A stretch of DNA of 64,000 nt, taken from positions 5,769,501 through 5,833,500 of the forward strand of contig NZ_CP165727.1 of NCBI RefSeq assembly GCF_041200175.1, read 5' to 3'. This document shows, piece by piece, positions 53,193-60,034 of the stretch. A program made the position numbers and the translations under genes. The notes beneath the pieces were generated by a model. That model was not told where the DNA came from and made no database searches. It saw only the letters and a program-made list of their open reading frames with translations. The stretch's first letter is position 1; each line of letters begins with the position of its first letter. Origin of the DNA: Streptomyces sp. R33 (GTDB lineage: Bacteria; Actinomycetota; Actinomycetes; Streptomycetales; Streptomycetaceae).

Positions 53193-53907
53193 CGCGGGGT
53201 TCCACCCACAGGGCCTCGCCGATCGCGCACAGATCGCCTTCGGCGGTGGCCAGGGCCGTGCCCACGCGGTACTTGCGGCCCTCGGTGCCGAGCAGCCAGG
53301 CGTACGAGACGAGGCCCGCGCCGACCGGCACCGGCCGCAGCAGCCGCGCGGTCAGGGCGGCGGTGACCGCACCGGCCCGGCGGTCGTCGAGCAGTCGGCC
53401 AGCCGCGTTGCCCGGGCAGTCCAGCGCGCCCCACACCAGCTCGGGCGGCAGCAGTCCGTCCGCGCCGCCGAGTTCGGGACCGGGGGTCCAGGCGGCGGCC
53501 ACCAGGGCGCTGCCGGGCACCCGGCCGCAGTGCAGGCGCAGGCCCGTGGCGGGCGTGCGGTGCAGACCGCAGCCGAAGCAGTCGACCATCCCGTCCGGGG
53601 GAGCCGCCCGGTACGCGTCGGCCGCGGCCCGCGCCTGCTCCCAGGACGGCGCCTCGGGGGCCTCGACGGCCGGCTCGGCGGGGGTCGCCGCCGCCAGCAG
53701 GTGCTCGCCGTCCACCAGCCGGACGCCGCCTTCGGCGGTCGGGGCGAGCCGGACCGGGGTGTCCGTGGGCACCGGCCGGCGGAAGTCCACCCGTACGGTC
53801 TTCGCAGCCGCCCGCGTGGCCAGCACCCCGGCCACATAGCCGCCGAAGGCCACCCCGGGATATCCGCACAGGCGGGCCGGAACCGTGATCGTCTCGAAGT
53901 CGGTCAT
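53164..53907 (-). CDS. Hotdog-fold thioesterase-like protein
   Basis: A 247-residue protein that appears to hold two hotdog-type halves: FGGYVAGVLATRAAAKTVRVDFRRPVPTDTPVRLAP (about 20-58) and VWGALDCPGNAAGRL...ALTARLLRPVPVGAGLVSYAWLLGTEGRKYRVGTALATAEGDLCAIGEALWV (about 158-235). Between them is a Cys-rich segment VDCFGCGLHRTPATGLRLHCG that may bind metal. Hotdog proteins often hydrolyse acyl-CoA, but no catalytic residue can be assigned. The ATG 53907 is good in context. The C-terminal QAQPQAQP comes from a hexamer repeat. Confidence 0.65.
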   Translation of the reverse strand: MTDFETITVPARLCGYPGVAFGGYVAGVLATRAAAKTVRVDFRRPVPTDTPVRLAPTAEGGVRLVDGEHLLAAATPAEPAVEAPEAPSWEQARAAADAYRAAPPDGMVDCFGCGLHRTPATGLRLHCGRVPGSALVAAAWTPGPELGGADGLLPPELVWGALDCPGNAAGRLLDDRRAGAVTAALTARLLRPVPVGAGLVSYAWLLGTEGRKYRVGTALATAEGDLCAIGEALWVEPRAQAQPQAQP

Positions 53908-54060
53908 GCCCGCCACCTCATCACACCCGACGCCCGCGGCACAGGCACCGGCCTCGTCACGGCCGCCGGGCACGCGGGCACCGCAACTATCGCCGCTGCC
54001 CGTTCGTCCTCCATCCTGGAGAGACGCGCACCTGCGCGCAGGGGCTTGGGAGGTGGCCGG

Positions 54061-54645
54061 ATGGCCGAACAGCCGTGGGGGCAGCCGTACCCGGTCCGCC
54101 CGCAGCAGCAGTCGTACGGGCAGCCGTGGCAGCCCGCGCACACCCCGCAGTCCGCGATGCGCGCCTCGCACACCGACCGCGACCGGACGGTGGACGTGCT
54201 CAAGGCCGCCTTCGCGGAGGGCCGGCTCTCCCGCGAGGAGTACGGGCAGCGCTTCGACGTGGCGTACAAGGCGCAGACGTACGGGCAGCTCGCGCAGCTG
54301 GTCGCGGACCTGCCGGCCGGGCCGATGGTGGCCCCGTTCGGCGCTGCCGTACCGGTCCTGCCGCCCGCCTACGGGCCGGGGCCGGGGCCGCTGCCCATGC
54401 CCGTGCCGCCCCGCCCGGTCAACGGGATGGCGATCACCTCGCTCGCGCTGGGCGTGCTCAGCCTGCCGACGCTCGGCGCCGCCGGCCTGGGCGCCGTGAT
54501 CACCGGCCACATCGCCAAGGCGCAGATCCGCGCCCGCGGAGACGAGGGCGCCGGGCCCGCGACGATCGGCCTGGTGCTCGGCTGGCTTTCGCTGGGCGGC
54601 TGGGTGCTGCTCTTCGTGCTCGCCGGCTTCGGGGTCCTCGACTGA
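54061..54645 (+). CDS. DUF1707/DUF4190 membrane protein
   Basis: A 194-residue protein. A Gln/Pro-rich N-terminus is followed by a DUF1707 domain (ASHTDRDRTVDVLKAAFAEGRLSREEYGQRFDVAYKAQTYGQLAQLVADLP, about 35-86), a linker rich in Pro-Gly and two membrane helices of DUF4190 type (GMAITSLALGVLSLPTLGAAGLGAVITGHIAKAQI, GLVLGWLSLGGWVLLFVLAGFGVLD). DUF1707 is common in actinobacterial membrane or envelope proteins, with no known activity. GGGAGG lies 7 nt before ATG 54061. The spacer 54646-54901 holds a possible promoter. Confidence 0.85.
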   Translation: MAEQPWGQPYPVRPQQQSYGQPWQPAHTPQSAMRASHTDRDRTVDVLKAAFAEGRLSREEYGQRFDVAYKAQTYGQLAQLVADLPAGPMVAPFGAAVPVLPPAYGPGPGPLPMPVPPRPVNGMAITSLALGVLSLPTLGAAGLGAVITGHIAKAQIRARGDEGAGPATIGLVLGWLSLGGWVLLFVLAGFGVLD

Positions 54646-54731
54646 CCTGCGCCTTCCCACGCCAGGCCGCGGGCCGCCCCCGGCGTCCCCGGCCGCCGTC
54701 CCGGAACCCCCGCCCGCCACAGGCGGACCGA

Positions 54732-54737
54732 TAGTAT
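54732..54737 (+). promoter_or_regulatory. Possible -10 box of the GT-C operon
   Basis: TAGTAT is a good match to the TANNNT consensus in an otherwise GC-rich gap (54646-54901) upstream of the two glycosyltransferase-like genes. No clear -35 is seen. Confidence 0.35.
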
Positions 54738-54901
54738 GCGTGGCGGCAAGAGCCGAGGCTGTCCCACACCGTCCTTGAGTCCGCCGCCCTCGTCCTGAGT
54801 TTCCGAGCTCCGGACCCGTGGGCCCGGAACCGGGCAGTGGCTTGCCGAGAACGACGACCGGCCGCCGAGCCGAGTACCGACCAGCAGTAGGGACACCGTC
54901 A

Positions 54902-56569
54902 GTGACAGTCAGTACCGAGGGGTCGGCGGCCGTGCGCCCGGACCCCGGGAGCGGACCGGCCGCACACGCCCCCCGCAGCTCCGGATCCTCGGACCCGGCC
55001 CCGCGGCGCGCACTGCGCTCCCGCGGCGGGCTCCTGCTGCTGGAAGCCGCCGTGGCGTTCGCCGCGGCACTGGTCCTGCCGCTCCTGGCGCGCGGCTTCA
55101 AGCTCAACCCGCTCAACCGGATCGCGCAGGTCAGCGGCCTGGCCGCGATCCAGCTGCGGTTCGCGCTGATCGGGCTGCTGTGCGTCGCCGCCGTGGTGCT
55201 GGCGATGCGGCTGCGCGGCGGCCGCCATTTCGACCTCGCCACCCGGCTGGCCGCCGCGGCCATCGCAGGCCTGGCCAGCGGTTTCGTCGCGGCGGGCGCG
55301 GTCGTCGCGCTGCTGGGCACGCCGTGGCCGATGTTCGGCCTCAACGGCGACAGCGGCCGGATCGTCGAATGGGCCCACGCCGTCGCGAACGGCCAGCCCT
55401 CGGGCTCGCCGGTGTACCCGCCGATGCCGCTCTACACCCTCGGCTACTACGCCGAGTGGTTCCACGGCGGCAATACCGCGTACGCGTTCAAGGACCTCCA
55501 GATCCTCGGCGCGGCCGCCTTCGGTCCGCTGGTCTACCTCGCCTGGCGGATGCTGCTGAGCCCGGTCCGGGCGCTCGCCTTCGGCGTCGTGCCCGCGTTC
55601 GCGCTGATCGACTCGTACAAGCCGTACAGCCAGACCGTGCTCGTCCTGCTGGTCCCGGTGCTGGTGGCGATGGTCGTCGCGCTGCGCCGCAGCGGCACCG
55701 AGGGCTGGCGTCCGCTGCTGCTCAAGGGCGCCGGGTTCGGGGCGGTGCTGGGCGTGCTGTTCCTCACGTACTCGGGCTGGTTCCTGTGGAGTGCGGCCGG
55801 CGTGCTGTTCGCCGCACTGCTGTACTTCCCGTGGAAGAGCGGCCGGCTCAAGGGCGCGGCCTTCATGGGCGCAGCCCTCGCGGCCTTCCTCGTGGTGGCC
55901 GGGCGCTACCTGATGGTCATGCTGAAGGAAGGGCAGACCACCAAGGACTACAACTTCCGCTTCGACAACTTCACCGACCCGGCCTACTACCTGATGTGGC
56001 GCACGGACATGCCGGGCAAGGTGGGCGACTGGCCGCCGCCCGGGGAGTTCGGCGGGGTCGGGCTGTTCGCCCTGGTGACGTTCGTGTGCCTGGGCGCCGC
56101 CATCTGGCTGGGCCTGCGCAAGCCGCTCGTCGTCACCATCGCCGCGATGTTCATCAGCGCATGGGTGATGCGCATGTACATCGCCTCGCACATGTACGAG
56201 ACGCAGACGGTCCAGCTGTACACGCGCACCAACAACCAGCTGCTCTACTGCGGTCTGATCCTGTGCGCGCTGGTGGCGCACCTGGTCTCGCTGAAGCTGG
56301 CCGAGCGGCGCACCGCGTCCGAGGCCGCGCCGGGCCTGCCCGGCCGCGAGGGCGCCGTGATCGGAACCCTGTGCGCCCTGCTCCTGCTCCTCGGCACGGT
56401 CTCCTCCTCGATGTCCGACCGCTACATGCCGGCCCAGGACGGCACCTACCGGATCCTGCCCTGGGTGTCGCACACCATCCGGCAGCAGGACGGGAAGTGC
56501 CCGAAGTTCGCGCCCAAGGGCGAGTGCTCCAAGGACGGCGACCAGAGCTGGCTGAGCTACATCCGATGA
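54902..56569 (+). CDS. GT-C-type membrane glycosyltransferase-like protein
   Basis: A 555-residue integral membrane protein with about 11 or 12 helices. After a disordered N-tail, GLNGDSGRIVEWAHAVANGQPSGSPVYPPMPLYTLGYYAEWF (about residues 140-180) is an outside loop with the acidic motif (Asp-Ser) and Pro-Met-Pro-Leu, reminiscent of AftA-like arabinofuranosyltransferases of GT-C type. The chain ends with a soluble segment containing SDRYMPAQDGTYR. Such enzymes use lipid-linked sugars to build cell-wall glycans. Neither donor nor acceptor is known. GTG 54902 follows GTAGGGA. The downstream gene starts 13 bp later. Confidence 0.72.
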   Translation: MTVSTEGSAAVRPDPGSGPAAHAPRSSGSSDPAPRRALRSRGGLLLLEAAVAFAAALVLPLLARGFKLNPLNRIAQVSGLAAIQLRFALIGLLCVAAVVLAMRLRGGRHFDLATRLAAAAIAGLASGFVAAGAVVALLGTPWPMFGLNGDSGRIVEWAHAVANGQPSGSPVYPPMPLYTLGYYAEWFHGGNTAYAFKDLQILGAAAFGPLVYLAWRMLLSPVRALAFGVVPAFALIDSYKPYSQTVLVLLVPVLVAMVVALRRSGTEGWRPLLLKGAGFGAVLGVLFLTYSGWFLWSAAGVLFAALLYFPWKSGRLKGAAFMGAALAAFLVVAGRYLMVMLKEGQTTKDYNFRFDNFTDPAYYLMWRTDMPGKVGDWPPPGEFGGVGLFALVTFVCLGAAIWLGLRKPLVVTIAAMFISAWVMRMYIASHMYETQTVQLYTRTNNQLLYCGLILCALVAHLVSLKLAERRTASEAAPGLPGREGAVIGTLCALLLLLGTVSSSMSDRYMPAQDGTYRILPWVSHTIRQQDGKCPKFAPKGECSKDGDQSWLSYIR

Positions 56570-56582
56570 TCAGAAGGAAGCG

Positions 56583-58175
56583 ATGATCTCCGCACTGACG
56601 CGCCTGGCCGACTGGTCGGCCCGGACCCCCAAGCGGCTCTGGGCCATCGCCTTCGCGCTGTTCTTCACGCTCGCGGCCTCCTGGTCGGCAGCCACCCCGC
56701 TCGGCGGTTCCCCCGACGAGCACGCCCACTTCATCCGCGCGGCCGCCGTCGCCCGGGGCCAGATCGGCGGCCCCGAGGTGATGGTCCCGCACATGGTGGC
56801 GGGCATCGAGGGCAAGTTCGCCGAGACCGGGGTGCAGCTCCCGGAGTGGTACAAGCAGCTCCCCAAGCAGCACGAGTGCTACGCCTGGCACGAGGAGAAG
56901 TCCGCTTCCTGCGCCCCCGAGATCGGGCACTCCGAGAAGACCGTCCAGGTCACCACCGCGGCGGGCCGCTACCACCCGGCCTACTACCTGGCGACCGGCT
57001 GGCCGAGCCTGCTGGTCAAGGGGCCGCACGGGCTGTACCTGATGCGGCTGATGTCGGCCGTGCTCTGCTCGGCGCTGCTGGCCGGCGCCGTGGTCACCGC
57101 CGCAGAGTGGCGGCGCCGGCGCTCGGTGGCCCTGCTCGGCGTGTTCACCGCGGCCACGCCGATGACCTTGTACATGGCCGGCATGGTCAACCCCAGCGGC
57201 GGGGAGATCGCCGCCGGCATCCTCGTGTGGACCGCCCTGCTGTCGATCCTGATGTCACCCGACGCACGGCTGCTGAACCGGCGGCTGGCCCGGGTCGGCG
57301 TCGGCGGGCTCGTGCTGATCAACATCCGCCCGCTCGGGCTGATCTGGTTCGCGGGCGCGGTCTTCTTCGGCCTGCTGCTCGCGCACCGCGGCGTCCTGCG
57401 CTCGGTGCTGCGCCGCAAGGCCCTGTGGGTCTGGACGGTGCTGCTCGGCGCGGCCACGGCCGGTGCGCTGCTCTGGGCCCGGGCGCACCCCGATCACTCG
57501 GTGATCAACACGCCCAAGACGCTCACCGCCAAGGAAGCCGCCCGGCAGACCTTCGGCAACGCCGAGACGTACGTCCACCAGATGCTCGGCTACTTCGGCT
57601 GGCTGGACACCCCCGCACCTGCCTTCACCTGGCTGGTCTGGCTCGGCGTGATCGCGGTGCTCACCGCGCTGGGGCTGGCGTACGGCCGGCTGCGCGAGGC
57701 GGTGGCGCTGATCGGCATGCTGGTGGCGATCGTGGTGGTGCCGGTGGTCGCCCAGGCCTCCCAGGCGGAGCAGCTCGGCATGGTCTGGCAGGGCCGCTAC
57801 CTGCTGCCGTTCGCCGTCGGCCTGCCGCTGATGGCGGTGCTGATCTGCGCGAGCCGGGCCCCCGAGCAGGGGTTCCCGTGGCGCAGGCTGGTCGGCTTCG
57901 GCGCGGCCGGGCTCGCGCTGGCGAACGCTGCGGCGTTCTTCTGGACGCTGCGGCGCTTCGCGGTCGGCACCAGCGGTTCCTGGGTGCCGTTCTCGGCGCA
58001 CTGGGTCCCGCCCGGCGGCTGGGTGCTGTGGACCGGCGTGTACACGGCGGCGGCGTTCGCCCTGGTGCTGCCGGCACTGGTGCGGGACCGCGAGCCGGCT
58101 CCGGCGCAGGATCCCGCGCAGCGGAACGACGGCACGCGCTCCGGACGGCACTCGAAGGTGCCGGCGATCGGCTGA
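56583..58175 (+). CDS. DUF2142 GT-C-like membrane protein
   Basis: A 530-residue membrane protein of the DUF2142 family with about 10 helices. The outside loop after helix 1 has the acidic motif GGSPDEHAHFIRAAAVARGQIGGPEV (about 42-65), typical of GT-C glycosyltransferases, followed by a Cys-containing sequence HECYAWHEEKSASCAP and VMVPHMV. It closely follows the preceding gene with an AGAAGGAAG ribosome site, so the two form an operon, probably for envelope glycan or teichoic-acid-type polymer assembly (inference). Function is not established. Confidence 0.8.
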   Translation: MISALTRLADWSARTPKRLWAIAFALFFTLAASWSAATPLGGSPDEHAHFIRAAAVARGQIGGPEVMVPHMVAGIEGKFAETGVQLPEWYKQLPKQHECYAWHEEKSASCAPEIGHSEKTVQVTTAAGRYHPAYYLATGWPSLLVKGPHGLYLMRLMSAVLCSALLAGAVVTAAEWRRRRSVALLGVFTAATPMTLYMAGMVNPSGGEIAAGILVWTALLSILMSPDARLLNRRLARVGVGGLVLINIRPLGLIWFAGAVFFGLLLAHRGVLRSVLRRKALWVWTVLLGAATAGALLWARAHPDHSVINTPKTLTAKEAARQTFGNAETYVHQMLGYFGWLDTPAPAFTWLVWLGVIAVLTALGLAYGRLREAVALIGMLVAIVVVPVVAQASQAEQLGMVWQGRYLLPFAVGLPLMAVLICASRAPEQGFPWRRLVGFGAAGLALANAAAFFWTLRRFAVGTSGSWVPFSAHWVPPGGWVLWTGVYTAAAFALVLPALVRDREPAPAQDPAQRNDGTRSGRHSKVPAIG

Positions 58176-58202
58176 CCCGGTCGGCCCCGGGGGCGCGGGT
58201 CG

Positions 58203-58916
58203 TCAGGCGCCGACCTCGGCCGTCACCACCGAGGGCGTACGGTCGTCCGCCTCGGCCAGCAGCTCGCCGCCCGGGGCCCAGACCGCGGCGCGGCCGCAGC
58301 CGGTCCACGGGCCCGCCGGTCCGACGTGGTTGCCGAGGACGACGTACAGGCCGTGCTCCTCGGCGATCCCGGGGTACACGGTGGCCCGCTCCCGGATCCC
58401 GTCGCCCGTCCCGTACAGGGAGCTGGCCAGGTGCACCCGGCAGCCGTCCGCCGCCGCGCTGCCGGTGAGCTGCGCGAAGTGGTTGTCGTAGCAGACGCCG
58501 AGGGAGAAGCGGATCCCGCCGAGCTCGAAGCGGCCCTGGCCCTCGCCGGCGGCGAAGCCGTCCTGCTCGTGCCCGTACAGGTGCTGCTTGGCGTACGTCG
58601 TCACGTGCCGGCCGTCCGCCCCGTAGACCAGGGTCGCGATGGCGGGCAGCGGCCCGCCGGTGCGCAGCGCGACATTGACGGCGACGGCGATGCCGGCGGA
58701 GCGCAGCGGATCCAGGCGGGGGTCGTCGGCGTCCGCCATCCACAGGCCTGGATCGGCGGCCATGGCCGCCAGCTCGTAGCCGGTGAGCGTGAACTCGGGG
58801 AAGACGACGAGCTCGGCGCCCTGCTCCCGGGCCTCGGCGGCGAGGGCGAGGCTCCGCTCCGTGTTGGCGGGTATGTCGGCCGGGATGCAGGTGAGCTGGG
58901 CTGCGGCGATCTTCAC
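58203..58916 (-). CDS. Carbon-nitrogen hydrolase (nitrilase superfamily)
   Basis: A 237-residue amidase of the nitrilase superfamily. The catalytic triad can be placed: Glu in LVVFPEFTLTGYELA (about residue 40), Lys in YAKQHLYGHE (about 108) and Cys in FSLGVCYDNHFAQ (about 138). Such enzymes hydrolyse amides or carbamoyl compounds. Members of this group are small and have no extra domain. The GTG start at 58916 is inferred from VKIAAAQLTC; the ribosome site is weak. The upstream region is a tandem-repeat segment and possible small ORF on the other strand. Confidence 0.86.
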   Translation of the reverse strand: MKIAAAQLTCIPADIPANTERSLALAAEAREQGAELVVFPEFTLTGYELAAMAADPGLWMADADDPRLDPLRSAGIAVAVNVALRTGGPLPAIATLVYGADGRHVTTYAKQHLYGHEQDGFAAGEGQGRFELGGIRFSLGVCYDNHFAQLTGSAAADGCRVHLASSLYGTGDGIRERATVYPGIAEEHGLYVVLGNHVGPAGPWTGCGRAAVWAPGGELLAEADDRTPSVVTAEVGA

Positions 58917-58925
58917 GGGTCCAGG

Positions 58926-59222
58926 ATGCCAGCCCGGCCGCCCGCTCTCCGCCCGCCCGGCGGCCGCCGGGGCAGTGGCTGCTCGCTCTCCGCCCGCCCG
59001 GGGGCGACGGGGCAGTGGCTGCTCGCGGCCGCCGGCCCGCCCTGGGGCGTGGGCGCGGTCGCCCTGGTGTCCCTGGTGGCCGCCGTCCACAGCCTGCTCG
59101 CTCAAGCGGCGCTCGGAGCAGGGGCCCTGGACGGGACGCCTGCGCGACCGGGTCTCCTGGTCCCCGCTTGGGCCCGGCGCCCGCCCTGCGTCGTACGCGA
59201 CCCGCTCCTGGGCCGCTCGTAG
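58926..59222 (+). CDS. Possible small membrane protein
   Basis: A 98-residue frame with high third-position GC, starting 10 bp from the divergent hydrolase start. Its first 35 residues are encoded by a 41-bp tandem repeat (58944-59024) and are Arg/Pro-rich. The middle holds a hydrophobic segment (WLLAAAGPPWGVGAVALVSLVAAVHSLLAQAAL). The C-terminus is Arg/Pro-rich. There is no ribosome site or recognised family. It may be a real single-pass protein or noncoding. It ends 3 bp before the convergent TetR stop. Confidence 0.35.
   Translation: MPARPPALRPPGGRRGSGCSLSARPGATGQWLLAAAGPPWGVGAVALVSLVAAVHSLLAQAALGAGALDGTPARPGLLVPAWARRPPCVVRDPLLGRS
58944..59024. repeat. 41-bp tandem duplication
   Basis: Two near-identical copies at 58944-58984 (41 bp) and 58985-59024 (40 bp), each starting GCTCTCCGCCCGCCCGG and ending GGGGCAGTGGCTGCTC. 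They differ in the middle by a few bases and one indel. Confidence 0.8.
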
Positions 59223-59225
59223 CGG

Positions 59226-59804
59226 TCAGCCCGCTTCCGGCCCCCGCAGCAGGGTCAGGAACGAGCGGAAGGCGGCCGGCATGTCCACCGCTTCGGGCGC
59301 GAGCAGCCACTGGTACTGGAGGCCGTCCATGACGGCGGTCAGCAGCGGGGCCGCCTGCTCCGGGGTGAGGCCCGAGGGGAGCCGGTCGCCGAACTCGGCG
59401 CGCAGCACCTGCGTCATCTCGGCGCGCACCTGGGCGTAGCGCTCGGTGAAGAACTCCCGCGCCGGATGCCCGTCGGTGACGCTCTCGCCCAGCAGCGCCG
59501 AGAAGGTCTGCACGATCCCTGGGCGCATGGCGTTGTACTCGACCAGCGAGGCCAGCAGGTCCAGGCGCCAGGCGCCGGCCGAGGCGCGCGAGCCGCCGCC
59601 GGTGTCCCAGCGGTCGCGCTCCTCCAGCACCGCGACCAGCAGCGCCTCCTTGGTCGGGAAGTAGTGCAGCAGCCCCTGCTGGGTCAGGCCGACGCGCTCC
59701 GCCACCGCGCCCAGTGACGCACCGCGGTAGCCGCGCTCCGCGATCACCTCGACCGCCGCGCGCACGATGTCGCCGCGCCGCTCCTCGCTCCTCGCCCTGG
59801 CCAT
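59226..59804 (-). CDS. TetR-family transcriptional regulator
   Basis: A 192-residue repressor. The N-terminal helix-turn-helix is RGDIVRAAVEVIAERGYRGASLGAVAERVGLTQQGLLHYFPTKEALLVAV (residues 9-58). The remainder is an all-helical ligand domain with conserved Arg and Trp residues. ATG 59804 is preceded by GAGGTG. It is divergent from the beta-glucosidase gene, with 230 bp between starts, so it is the likely regulator of that gene and of itself. A TACCGGTA palindrome (59904-59911) lies in the gap. Confidence 0.9.
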   Translation of the reverse strand: MARARSEERRGDIVRAAVEVIAERGYRGASLGAVAERVGLTQQGLLHYFPTKEALLVAVLEERDRWDTGGGSRASAGAWRLDLLASLVEYNAMRPGIVQTFSALLGESVTDGHPAREFFTERYAQVRAEMTQVLRAEFGDRLPSGLTPEQAAPLLTAVMDGLQYQWLLAPEAVDMPAAFRSFLTLLRGPEAG

Positions 59805-59903
59805 CGCCCCGGCACCTCTTCCGTTCACGCCGTGCACCGCCTCGCCGACGGGTTCTGCGTACGTTATCGGAATGTCACGAACACATTACGAACCCTACCG
59901 CTC

Positions 59904-60019
59904 TACCGGTATCGGGTCCACGATGGGGGACACCCCGCGGCACCCGCTCCGCACCCCGCCGCATGCACCCGCACTCACGCAACGCACGCACCCGCACGCA
60001 CGCACCCGCACGCACTCAA
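59904..60019 (+). promoter_or_regulatory. Operator-like palindrome and CGCACGCACCC repeat before GH3
   Basis: TACCGGTA (59904-59911) preceded by TACCG at 59896-59900 is a plausible TetR-family site. It is followed by a run of CGCACGCACCC-type units (about 59970-60015) and the ribosome site GAGGAGG at 60021-60027. No CebR-type TGGGAGCGCTCCCA box is present. Confidence 0.4.
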
Positions 60020-60034
60020 CGAGGAGGCACGGCC

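Noticed and set aside
59714..60034. N-terminal extension of the GH3 enzyme
   Set aside because: The frame is open, but the sequence is low-complexity, overlaps the TetR promoter region, and a strong GAGGAGG site fixes the start at 60035.
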